Below, piece after piece: positions 1 through 7,476 of a stretch of DNA of 64,000 bases. The notes beneath the pieces are model-generated. The model ran no database searches. It saw nothing but the letters and a program-made list of their open reading frames with translations, and was not told the origin of the DNA. This stretch comes from Bryobacterales bacterium (lineage in GTDB: Bacteria; Acidobacteriota; Terriglobia; Bryobacterales; Bryobacteraceae). Within the stretch, counting starts at the first letter, position 1; each line of letters begins with the position of its first letter. The stretch lies in NCBI GenBank assembly GCA_016713735.1, contig JADJOP010000004.1:186001-250000 (forward strand). Reading direction: 5' to 3'. The position numbers were made by a program, and so were the translations under genes.

Positions 1-73
1 CCACGATGCGCGAAAACGGGACGTTTTGCGCCCACGCGGCGCTTGCCGCCAGGATCATCACGAGCAGTCTCAT
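1..73 (-). CDS. secreted protein, 5' end only (probable PQQ-dependent dehydrogenase)
   Basis: Only the first 24 codons lie in the window; the gene runs off the left edge. The start ATG overlaps the stop of the upstream cytochrome gene in an ATGA arrangement, so the two are translationally coupled. The N-terminus is a short Sec signal peptide (MRLLVMILAASAAWA) followed by QNVPFSRIV. A cytochrome c directly upstream, together with a mature start of the form VPFxRI, is typical of secreted PQQ beta-propeller alcohol or sugar dehydrogenases in Solibacter relatives. That product is an inference from context; only the signal peptide and the coupling are seen. Confidence 0.5.
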   Translation of the reverse strand, partial: MRLLVMILAASAAWAQNVPFSRIV

Positions 74-876
74 TGCAGCGGCTCCTTCAGCGACACCAGA
101 TAGGCAACCAGGTCATCCAACTCGGTGGCATTCAACTTCCCCTGGTAGGAGGGCATGGGCGAGCGCGAGCGGTCGGCCGTCACCTCCTTCAGGTCCTTCC
201 TCAGGTACGAGTGGTTATTGCCGGCGAAATCGCGCAGCACCACGGCAAAGGTGTCTTCGTGCACGCGGACACCCTCGATGGCCTTGCCGGCAACGGTCAC
301 CGCCCGCGTCGGTACGAAGCCTTCCGGCAGCGACGCCGGCGGATTCACAAGCGACTCGCGCAGGTGCGCGGCGCTGCGCTTCATCCCGATGCTCGAAAGA
401 TCCGGTCCCATATAGCCGCCCGTGAAGACGCCGTTTTGCTTCAGCGTGTGGCATCCGGCGCAGCGATGCTTCTCATACAGCGCCTTGCCCGCCGCGACGT
501 TGCCCGAAACTGCGCGCACATCCACCTTAGCCAGGCTGCGCACATAGGCCGCCACCTGCGTCACTTCGCGCCGCGTCATGTGCCAGGCCGATGGCATCTC
601 CGTGCCGGGAATGCCCACCTCGATGATGCGCGCCAGGTCGCCATCGGTCTTGGCCTGCACCAACTCCTGGCGCGACAGGTCGGCGCCCTTGCCGCCGTCG
701 CCCGTCGGTCCGTGGCAATAGGTGCACGAGCCGAGATAGCGCTTCTTGCCGCGAGCCAGATCCTCGGGGCTGTTTGGCAGTTTCACATCCTCTTTCGGCT
801 GGGCCATGGCCGCGGCGGCCAACCACAGCAAACCCAGCGCCATTCGTGCGAATCGGTGTACGTCGTTGGCCCGCAT
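70..876 (-). CDS. secreted di-haem cytochrome c
   Basis: 268-residue protein with a signal peptide (hydrophobic segment ending near AAAMAQ) and two class I cytochrome c domains, each with a CxxCH haem site: CTYCH near residue 51 in the first domain and CAGCH near residue 142 in the second. A conserved Met-containing segment (GTEMPSAW, about residues 90-97) fits the distal haem ligand of the first domain. It should act in the periplasm as an electron acceptor for a dehydrogenase. A good ribosome site (GGAGGG) precedes the ATG, 14 bases after the stop of the anti-sigma gene. The downstream gene overlaps its stop by ATGA, which suggests a cytochrome/dehydrogenase pair under the upstream sigma/anti-sigma module. 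Confidence 0.9.
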   Translation of the reverse strand: MRANDVHRFARMALGLLWLAAAAMAQPKEDVKLPNSPEDLARGKKRYLGSCTYCHGPTGDGGKGADLSRQELVQAKTDGDLARIIEVGIPGTEMPSAWHMTRREVTQVAAYVRSLAKVDVRAVSGNVAAGKALYEKHRCAGCHTLKQNGVFTGGYMGPDLSSIGMKRSAAHLRESLVNPPASLPEGFVPTRAVTVAGKAIEGVRVHEDTFAVVLRDFAGNNHSYLRKDLKEVTADRSRSPMPSYQGKLNATELDDLVAYLVSLKEPLQ

Positions 877-889
877 CGCGTCCCTCCTC

Positions 890-1657
890 CTACTCCCAAG
901 CCCGGTCTTTCACAAAGCCGCGGTGTTCGGCCAGTGGCCGCTCCGTGCGGAAATGCCGCTTGTAGGCGGCGATCCAATCGCTCGCCAGCGCCGTCTGCAC
1001 GCTTGTCAGCTCCAACGCCCCGGAGCACACCTGGCGGCGCAGATCATCTTCCAGCGCATCTTTCACACGCGAGTTCCAGACGCCCTCGGCATAAGGCTGC
1101 GGCCACAGGTTGCGCGGCTCTTCGGCGCCGCCCAGCGCGGGGCTGATCAGGTAGTCAAGTTCATACGCCCGCGCCCGCGGCCGGGCGATCCGGTAGTCGC
1201 GGAACACGCGCCGCGCCAGTTCCACGGGAGCCTGCCGCTCTCCATCCTCCTCGGCCAGCCCGCATACCTCGGCCCGCGTCAGCGCACGCGCCGCGCCGGG
1301 CGTCAGCCGCGCATCGGGTAATGGTCCCGCCGGAGCCCGCAGGTGGGTGTTCCACATCACGCCGCCCGCCACGGCCGCCATCACACAGGCCGCCGCCGCA
1401 TAGCGCAGCCAGCGGCGCGAGTGCGACTCCAATCCACGCCGCAGGTTCGCCAGCGGCTCCTCCAACGCGGGCGGCGCTACCGGGTGTCTTGACGCCAGCC
1501 AACTCGCCATGGCCTGTTCCAACTGCGCCCGCCGCTCGCCGCACCTCTCGCACGCCGCCACATGTGCGATCCATTCGGCCTGGCGCGCTCCCGCTTCGCC
1601 GTCCATCAGCAGCAGCAGTTCGTCATCCCGCAGATGTTCGTGCGCGCGCATCGCCAT
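890..1657 (-). CDS. anti-sigma factor fused to a degenerate HNH-like domain
   Basis: 255 residues. The N-terminus carries a zinc-binding anti-sigma motif of the zf-HC2 type (HVAACERC: His32, Cys36, Cys39). A single membrane helix follows at about residues 84-102. The exported C-terminal part (about 115-235) resembles a small HNH-nuclease-like family recognisable by DHLI..LGG..NLWPQP and a C-terminal VCxG..DWIAAY segment. Here it reads ELDYLISPALGG and NLWPQPYA, so the expected active-site His is Tyr169. The start overlaps the sigma-factor stop by ATGA, so the two are coupled; a second ATG lies two codons inside. It most likely binds the sigma factor at the membrane, with the C-terminal domain as a periplasmic sensor rather than a nuclease (inference). 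Confidence 0.8.
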   Translation of the reverse strand: MAMRAHEHLRDDELLLLMDGEAGARQAEWIAHVAACERCGERRAQLEQAMASWLASRHPVAPPALEEPLANLRRGLESHSRRWLRYAAAACVMAAVAGGVMWNTHLRAPAGPLPDARLTPGAARALTRAEVCGLAEEDGERQAPVELARRVFRDYRIARPRARAYELDYLISPALGGAEEPRNLWPQPYAEGVWNSRVKDALEDDLRRQVCSGALELTSVQTALASDWIAAYKRHFRTERPLAEHRGFVKDRAWE

Positions 1658-2187
1658 CAACCTCTCTCCACCACGCTGAGCTTGTTCAGCGAACGCGCCA
1701 GCGACGCCGCCACCGCGCCCAGCGACATCTCCAGCGCTTCGGCAATCTCCCGGTAGCGCAGCCCCTCGGCGCGCAGCAGCAGGCAATAGCGGTCGCGCTC
1801 GGGCAGCGCCGCCACCACGTTTTGCATGCGAGCCTGGCGCGCCTTCCAGTCGGCCTGTTCCTCGGGCGTCATGCCGCCATCCACCAGGTCGAACTCCGCC
1901 GTCTCGCATCCCCTTCGCGTCAGCCGCTTCAATGCCAGGTTGTGGCCCACGCGAAACACCCAACCGCGCAGGCAATCCCGCGGCTTTCCCTGCCGCAGGT
2001 GCTCATACAGACTGAGGAACGTCTCCTGCGCCACATCCTCACCGTCGTCCTCGCGCAGCCCCAGCGAACGCAGATAGCGCAGCAGCGGAGCCCGCAGCTC
2101 GACGAACAGGGCCGTCACTTCTTCACGCGCGCAGGGCCCCCCGCTCACGCCGATGCCGATGCGCAGACTTTCGATGATGCCGCTCAA
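1657..2187 (-). CDS. ECF-type RNA polymerase sigma factor
   Basis: 176 residues with sigma region 2 (LREDDGEDVAQETFLSLYEHL, where the DVAQETF core binds the polymerase clamp) and region 4 (LPERDRYCLLLRAEGLRYREIAEAL, a helix-turn-helix for the -35 element). There is no N-terminal extension, as usual for ECF sigmas. The downstream anti-sigma gene starts inside its stop codon. The gene is transcribed away from the TonB receptor at 2287 with 99 bases between them, so a shared control region is possible. The target regulon cannot be read from the sequence; the cytochrome c and dehydrogenase genes downstream are the obvious candidates. Confidence 0.88.
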   Translation of the reverse strand: MSGIIESLRIGIGVSGGPCAREEVTALFVELRAPLLRYLRSLGLREDDGEDVAQETFLSLYEHLRQGKPRDCLRGWVFRVGHNLALKRLTRRGCETAEFDLVDGGMTPEEQADWKARQARMQNVVAALPERDRYCLLLRAEGLRYREIAEALEMSLGAVAASLARSLNKLSVVERG

Positions 2188-2286
2188 ACCCAGCCCCTCA
2201 ACTCCTCAACCCGGCGTGAACCCGACTTCCTTCGTGCCCGGAAAAAAAGACTGAACACAGGCCCACCGGCAGGAATATCGTATTCT

Positions 2287-4995
2287 ATGCCGCTTCCACG
2301 TGTCACGGCGATCTTGTTTTGGGCCCTTACCCTCCCGGCCGCCATCCGGCTGGAAGTCCGCGACCCCTCCGGCGCTCCCGTCGACGCCCGGCTCACGTTG
2401 CGCCATCTCGACTCAGGCCGGCAGGCCCAGGCGAACAGCGGGCCGCAAGGCGTCTACAACAACCCCGACCTGCCCGCCGGACGCTACCGCCTGGTCGTGT
2501 CGCGAGAGGGCTTCGCCACGCACTCCGCCTCGCTCGAAGTCCCGGCGCAGGGCAGCTCGGAGCGGACCATCACGCTCATCCTCGGTGCCCCCTCCTATGC
2601 GCTCGACGTGGTTTCCCCCACGCCGCTGGAAGGGCTCGGCCTAGCTTCCAGCGAACTCCCGGCCCCCGTGCAGACGGCCACCGCGATCGACCTCCGCGAC
2701 TCCGGCGCGCTCGACCTGGCCGACTTCCTCAACCGCCGCATGAACGGCGTCTACCTCAACGAGATCCAGGCCAACCCGCTCCAGCCCGACCTCAACTACC
2801 GCGGCTACACCGCCTCGCCGCTGCTGGGCACGCCGCAGGGCGTCTCGATCTACTTTGACGGCGTGCGCATGAACCAGCCCTTCGGCGAGGTCGTCTCCTG
2901 GGACCTCATCCCCCGCGCCGCCATCGCCGAGGCCACACTGCTGCCGGGCTCCAATCCGCTCTTCGGACTGAACACGCTCGGCGGCGCCGTCTCCTTGCGC
3001 GCCAAGGATGGCCGCAGCCATCCGGGGACGTCGCTCCAACTCAGCGGCGGCAGCTTCGGCCGCAAAATGGCCGACCTCGAACACGGCGGCTCGCACGCAA
3101 ACGGCCTCCACTGGCATGGCGCCTCGACGCTGCTGTTCGAAGACGGCTGGCGCGAGTCGTCGCCCTCGGCGATGCGCCAGTTCTCCGGCAAGCTCGGCTG
3201 GCAGCGCGACCGCACGGCCCTCGGCCTGACGCTCTCCTATGCCAACAACGGCCTCATCGGCAATGGCCTGCAGGAGTTCCGCCTGTTGGAGCGCGACCGC
3301 TCGAGCGTCTACACCAAACCGGACCAGACCGCCAACCGCTCGCCCTTCCTGGCCTGGTCAGCCCGACGCGAACTGACGCCGCGGGTCACCTTCTCCGGCC
3401 TCGTCTACTTCCGCTACATCCGCACGCGTACGCTGAATGGCGACATCAACGAGGAGTCGCTCGACCAGTCCGTCTACCAGCCCAACGCCGATGAAAGCGC
3501 CGCCCTCGCCGCCGCCGGTTACAGCGGTTTCCCCCTGGCCGGCGAAACCTCCGCCAACACGCCCTTCCCCCGCTGGCGCTGCATCGCCAACGTCCTGCTC
3601 GGCGACGAGCCGTCGGAGAAGTGCAACGGCCTGCTCAACCGCTCCTCCACCCATCAGCGCAACTACGGCGCCTCCGGCCAGTTCACCTGGAACGCCCAGC
3701 GCGGCGGCGTGCGCCACCAACTCACCGCGGGCGCCGCCTACGACGGCAGCCGCGCCGGCTTCTCGCAATCAAGCGAACTCGGCTACCTCAACCCCGACCG
3801 CTCCATCACCGGACTGGCCGCCTTCGGCGATGGCGTCACCGGAGGCGATGCCGACGGCGAACCCTACGACACGCGCGTCGAATTGGCCAGCCGCACCCAC
3901 AACGCCAGCCTCTTTGCCACCGACACCCTCACGGCCTCGCGCGCCACGGTGACGCTCTCCGGCCGCTTCAACCGCACCATCATCGACAACCGCGACCAAC
4001 TGATCCCCAGGCCAGGCACCGGCTCGCTCACCGGCCGCCATACTTTTCAACGCTTCAATCCCGCCGCCGGGCTCACCTTCCGCGCGCACCACCGCGTCAG
4101 CGCCTACGCCTCCTACTCCGAGGGCTCGCGTGCCCCGTCGTCGATCGAATTGGGCTGTGCCGACCCCGAGTCGCCCTGCAAGCTCCCCAACTCCATGGCC
4201 GGCGATCCGCCGCTGCGCCAGGTGGTGACGCGCACCTTTGAGGCCGGCGCGCGGTCTTCCTCGGAAGATCGCCTGCGCTGGTCGGCCGGCTACTTCTTCA
4301 CCGCCAACCGCGACGACATCCTCTTTGTCGCCTCCGAACAGACCGGCTTCGGCTACTTCAAGAACTTCGGCCGCACCCGCCGCCAGGGCCTTGAACTCGA
4401 CGCCAGCTTCCGCTGGGGCCGCCTGCTGGCCGGCGGCGGGTACACACTGCTCGACGCCACCTTCCGCAGCGCCGAACTGGTGAACGGCACCGGCAACAGC
4501 ACCAACGAAGAGGCCGAAGACGGCATTCCCGGCCAGGAGGCGCCCATCGAAATCGAACCCGGTAATCAGATTCCCCTTACACCGCGCCACCTGGTGAAGC
4601 TCTACGCCGACGTGGCCGCCACCTCACGGCTGCTGATCAATGCGGGAGTCGTGGGCATTTCTCAGTCCTTTGCCCGAGGAAATGAAAACAACCTTCATGA
4701 GCCCGATGGGCGCTACTATGTAGGACCCGGCGTAGCGCCGGGTTATGCGGTGGTCAACCTCGGGGCCCGCTATCGGCTCTCCACCCGCCTGCAACTCTTC
4801 TTTCAAATCAACAACTTGTTCGACCGCCAGTACGTCACGGGGGCTCAACTCGGCCCCACCGGATTCACGCCGGAAGGCGCCTTTGTGGCCCGCCCTTTCC
4901 CGGCAATTGCTGGAGAATTCCCTGTGCGACAATCCACTTTCTTTGCAAACGGAGCGCCGAGAGCAGGATGGCTAGGGCTTCGCCTCAGTTTCTAA
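2287..4995 (+). CDS. TonB-dependent outer-membrane receptor
   Basis: 902 residues. Signal peptide (MPLPRVTAILFWALTLPA), then a carboxypeptidase-regulatory-like beta sandwich (about residues 20-105), a plug domain (about 110-240, with GVSIYFDGVRMNQPFGEV) and a 22-strand-type barrel ending in Phe (GWLGLRLSF), the usual signal for outer-membrane insertion. The open frame extends upstream to 1321, but that part runs antisense through the sigma and anti-sigma genes. The ATG at 2287 gives a proper signal peptide and has AGGAA about ten bases upstream. It should import a large ligand using TonB energy; the ligand is unknown. It is divergent from the ECF sigma gene, which may control it. Confidence 0.88.
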   Translation: MPLPRVTAILFWALTLPAAIRLEVRDPSGAPVDARLTLRHLDSGRQAQANSGPQGVYNNPDLPAGRYRLVVSREGFATHSASLEVPAQGSSERTITLILGAPSYALDVVSPTPLEGLGLASSELPAPVQTATAIDLRDSGALDLADFLNRRMNGVYLNEIQANPLQPDLNYRGYTASPLLGTPQGVSIYFDGVRMNQPFGEVVSWDLIPRAAIAEATLLPGSNPLFGLNTLGGAVSLRAKDGRSHPGTSLQLSGGSFGRKMADLEHGGSHANGLHWHGASTLLFEDGWRESSPSAMRQFSGKLGWQRDRTALGLTLSYANNGLIGNGLQEFRLLERDRSSVYTKPDQTANRSPFLAWSARRELTPRVTFSGLVYFRYIRTRTLNGDINEESLDQSVYQPNADESAALAAAGYSGFPLAGETSANTPFPRWRCIANVLLGDEPSEKCNGLLNRSSTHQRNYGASGQFTWNAQRGGVRHQLTAGAAYDGSRAGFSQSSELGYLNPDRSITGLAAFGDGVTGGDADGEPYDTRVELASRTHNASLFATDTLTASRATVTLSGRFNRTIIDNRDQLIPRPGTGSLTGRHTFQRFNPAAGLTFRAHHRVSAYASYSEGSRAPSSIELGCADPESPCKLPNSMAGDPPLRQVVTRTFEAGARSSSEDRLRWSAGYFFTANRDDILFVASEQTGFGYFKNFGRTRRQGLELDASFRWGRLLAGGGYTLLDATFRSAELVNGTGNSTNEEAEDGIPGQEAPIEIEPGNQIPLTPRHLVKLYADVAATSRLLINAGVVGISQSFARGNENNLHEPDGRYYVGPGVAPGYAVVNLGARYRLSTRLQLFFQINNLFDRQYVTGAQLGPTGFTPEGAFVARPFPAIAGEFPVRQSTFFANGAPRAGWLGLRLSF

Positions 4996-5085
4996 CCGAG
5001 GACTGTCGCGAAAAACCCCTATCTCTGTTCCCGCGCCTACATCTGTATCACGGGCCAGCCGATGAACCATGCAGAGGGAATTGAT

Positions 5086-5346
5086 ATGAGTCCAGCGACA
5101 CCCATTGCGGCGCACTTGGGCGGAAGCTTGCCACGGCCGGGCCGGGCGGAAGCCGCCACGGCGACGGTTTCGCGCCAACAATTGCCGCCACGCGTGAAGG
5201 GCCGCGTCAAATGCCCATGCTGTAAGTCTCCGAGAATCCGCTATTCAGCTTCCATGAGCCTGTTCGACGGCCTGATCGGCCTGCTCGGGATGCGCGCCTT
5301 GCGCTGTCACAGCTGTTACGCCAAATTCCATAAGTTCTGGGCCTAA
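5086..5346 (+). CDS. zinc-ribbon protein, hypothetical
   Basis: 86 residues. The first half is Ala/Pro-rich and probably unstructured. The second half has two knuckles, CPCC and CHSC, about 40 residues apart, consistent with a zinc ribbon. GAGGG lies seven bases before the ATG at 5086, which favours this start over an in-frame ATG at 5062. No known family name is recognised. Similar small zinc-ribbon proteins occur at 22175 and 22478 in this window. It sits between a TonB receptor and an ECF sigma gene, co-directional with both. Confidence 0.6.
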   Translation: MSPATPIAAHLGGSLPRPGRAEAATATVSRQQLPPRVKGRVKCPCCKSPRIRYSASMSLFDGLIGLLGMRALRCHSCYAKFHKFWA

Positions 5347-5413
5347 GTCCGGAAGCGCCATTTTTCCGCCAACTCTCCCCTCCACCCATCCGTAACAATG
5401 GGTGGGAACGGGA

Positions 5414-6007
5414 ATGAACGCCACGCCGGCAGAGATCGACCTCGAGTTGCGGCAAGCCCAAGCGGGCAGCCGCGCCGCGTTCGCCCGGATCATTGAAGCG
5501 CACCAGTCGATGGTGTTCTCGCTGCTGCTGCACATTCTGGGGGAAGCCGCCGTGGCCGAGGAGATCGCCCAGGACGTCTTCCTCGAACTCCACCGCAACC
5601 TCTCGAGCATCGAATCGCCGCCGCACCTGACGCGCTGGCTGCGCACGGTGGCCAGCCGCAGGGCCATCGACGAGGTCCGCCGCCGCAAGTTCCGTTCGCC
5701 TCACGGGCTCGATGAGTTGCCCGAGCCAAGCGTGGAATACAACCAGGGCGACATTCTGCTCACCCAGCACCTGAGCCGGCTGCTCGCCCGGCTGCCGGCC
5801 AAACACCGTGCCATCGTCGTGATGCGCTACCAGGAAGACCTCGACCCGACCGACATCGCCCGTCATCTGGAGATGCCCGTGGCCACCGTGAAAAGCACGC
5901 TCCACCGGGCCTTGGGGATGCTGCGCCGCACGTTGGAACGCAGCGGCGCCCTTCAACCCGCGCCGGTGAAGGCCATGCCGACTCTGCTCAATAGGGAAGC
6001 CGTATGA
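5414..6007 (+). CDS. ECF-type RNA polymerase sigma factor
   Basis: 197 residues. Region 2 is clear (AVAEEIAQDVFLELHRNLSS) and region 4 too (LARLPAKHRAIVVMRYQEDL followed by DPTDIARHLEMPVATVKSTL). The family is sigma-70 ECF, RpoE/SigW-like. The ATG at 5414 is chosen because GGTGGG lies seven bases upstream; an in-frame GTG at 5402 would add four residues. The stop overlaps the ATG of the next gene (ATGA), so sigma and its putative membrane anti-sigma are made together. Confidence 0.9.
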   Translation: MNATPAEIDLELRQAQAGSRAAFARIIEAHQSMVFSLLLHILGEAAVAEEIAQDVFLELHRNLSSIESPPHLTRWLRTVASRRAIDEVRRRKFRSPHGLDELPEPSVEYNQGDILLTQHLSRLLARLPAKHRAIVVMRYQEDLDPTDIARHLEMPVATVKSTLHRALGMLRRTLERSGALQPAPVKAMPTLLNREAV

Positions 6008-6336
6008 ACCACGAAATCGAACAAGCGCTCCAAGAAGCGCTGAAACGCAAACAGCCGCCGCCGGACTTCGCCGCGCGCGTCATGGCCCGATTGCCGGAAA
6101 CCGTTCCGGCGCGGGGGACCGTGATCGCCATGCCCGCGCGCCGCCCCTGGCTGGCCATCGCCGTGGCCGCCACGCTCGCCATCGGCTCATTCGCCGGCCT
6201 GCGCTATCAGCAGCAGTATCGCCAGGGCCAGGAAGCCAAACGCCAGCTCATGCTTGCGCTCCACATCACGAGCGAAAAGCTGACCTTGGCCCAGCACAAA
6301 GTTGTGGGGATCAGTGAGAGGAGAATCGACCAATGA
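6004..6336 (+). CDS. putative membrane anti-sigma factor
   Basis: 110 residues with a soluble N-terminus (about 1-45), a single membrane helix (WLAIAVAATLAIGSFAGL, about 50-67) and a charged C-terminal helix. There is no zf-HC2 motif. Its position directly after an ECF sigma gene, ATGA overlaps at both ends and single-span topology make an anti-sigma or sigma-tethering role likely. That role is inferred from context, since no domain family is recognised. Confidence 0.6.
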   Translation: MNHEIEQALQEALKRKQPPPDFAARVMARLPETVPARGTVIAMPARRPWLAIAVAATLAIGSFAGLRYQQQYRQGQEAKRQLMLALHITSEKLTLAQHKVVGISERRIDQ

Positions 6337-6920
6337 AACGCACATTGGGAATCATCATCGCAATGGCCGTCAGCGCCGCCAGCGGGCTGGCGCAGGGCGT
6401 GGACTTCGACTGGTCCAAGCTCGCGCCCAAGGCCGTCGAGACCGTCGAAGTGAACCTCGACCGGAACATGCTCGAGCTGGCCTCGAAGTTCCTCGGCGGC
6501 AAGAGCGGCAACTCCGACGAGGCCGCCGTCAAGGAACTGCTGCAGAACCTGAAGGGCGTCTATGTGCGCAGCTTCCGCTTCGCCAACGCCGGCGAGTATT
6601 CGATCGCCGACGTCGACCGCTTCCGCTCCCAGTTCAACGGCGGCGGCTGGAACAAGATCGTCGACGTGCGCAGCTCCAAGGCGGGCGGCGAGAACACGGG
6701 CGTCTATCTGAAGGCCGCCGGCGATGAGGTGCAAGGCATCGTCGTCATTGCCGCCGAGGCCAAGGAACTCACCGTTGTCAACATTCAAGGCAACATCCGG
6801 CCTGACCAGATCCAGAAGCTGAGCGGCAAGCTCGGCATCCCCGACATCTCGATTTCGGATGAAGCCAAAAAGCAGATCCAAAAGCGCTCGACGAAGAAGA
6901 ACGAAGACGACGAGGAGTAG
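6333..6920 (+). CDS. DUF4252-type secreted protein
   Basis: 195 residues. Signal peptide (MKRTLGIIIAMAVSAASGLAQ), then one domain with alternating strands and helices (VKELLQNLKGVYVRSFRFAN, then GVYLKAAGDEVQGIVVIAAE) resembling the DUF4252 family, which is often coded beside ECF sigma factors in Acidobacteriota and Bacteroidota. The C-terminus is highly charged (KKQIQKRSTKKNEDDEE). ATGA overlap with the upstream anti-sigma-like gene and a two-base gap to the next gene show a four-gene operon. The molecular function of the family is unknown. Confidence 0.7.
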   Translation: MKRTLGIIIAMAVSAASGLAQGVDFDWSKLAPKAVETVEVNLDRNMLELASKFLGGKSGNSDEAAVKELLQNLKGVYVRSFRFANAGEYSIADVDRFRSQFNGGGWNKIVDVRSSKAGGENTGVYLKAAGDEVQGIVVIAAEAKELTVVNIQGNIRPDQIQKLSGKLGIPDISISDEAKKQIQKRSTKKNEDDEE

Positions 6921-6922
6921 CC

Positions 6923-7414
6923 ATGAAGCCGATCCTGCTTGCCGTACTGCTTGCCTCAACGCTTCTCGCTTCGCCCGCTCGCGCCGCCGAACGCTGGTTT
7001 GCCGATGCCGTGCATGAGTTGGAAACCACGATGGGCGCCGAGCGGTTGAAAATCCCGCTGTGGGGGCTCATCCGCTTTGTCGGCGGCATCGCCACGCGTC
7101 CGGTGGGCGCGGCCGATTGGGATGTCGCCATCTTTGAGCACGTCCGCCATCCGAAGCTCGACCGCCCGTTTGCCTGGCAAGGGTTGGGCCCGGAATGGAA
7201 GCCGATGGTGCGCGTCCATTCTCCAGGCCGCGAGAGCGTGGCCGTATATGTGAAGCAGGAAGGCAGTTGGTATCGCGTCCTGGTGGCCACCGTGGAACGG
7301 CATGAAGCGGTGGTGGTGAAGTTCTCCATGAAGCCTGACCGGCTGGCGATGTGGGTGAACACCGTGCGCGACTGGACCGACAACGAGGATCGCAACCACG
7401 GCCCGGCGGATTGA
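6923..7414 (+). CDS. secreted hypothetical, possibly a divergent DUF4252 relative
   Basis: 163 residues, signal peptide ending near ARAAE. No named family is recognised with certainty. The stretch AVYVKQEGSWYRVLVATVE followed by EAVVVKFSMKPDRL has the same order of residues as GVYLKAAGDEVQGIVVIAAE followed by ELTVVNIQGNIRPDQI in the DUF4252 protein just upstream, so the two may be ancient copies of one fold. It is the last gene of the ECF sigma operon, and a strong hairpin follows at 7435-7461. Confidence 0.6.
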   Translation: MKPILLAVLLASTLLASPARAAERWFADAVHELETTMGAERLKIPLWGLIRFVGGIATRPVGAADWDVAIFEHVRHPKLDRPFAWQGLGPEWKPMVRVHSPGRESVAVYVKQEGSWYRVLVATVERHEAVVVKFSMKPDRLAMWVNTVRDWTDNEDRNHGPAD

Positions 7415-7434
7415 ACCCGGCACTGCAATGCGAC

Positions 7435-7461
7435 AAGGGCGCGGTGATGAACCGCGCCCTT
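7435..7461. terminator. bidirectional hairpin terminator
   Basis: Perfect 11-base inverted repeat (AAGGGCGCGGT / ACCGCGCCCTT) with the five-base loop GATGA. It lies 20 bases after the plus-strand operon and 15 bases before the end of the convergent minus-strand CotH gene. The flanking A and T pairs give weak U-tracts on both sides, as expected for a shared terminator. Confidence 0.75.
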
Positions 7462-7476
7462 CGTGTTTGTGGCGGA

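Noticed and set aside
1321..2286. Open frame upstream of the TonB receptor, 322 codons
   Set aside because: It lies antisense to the sigma and anti-sigma genes, is Arg/Pro/Ala low complexity, and the signal peptide begins at 2287.
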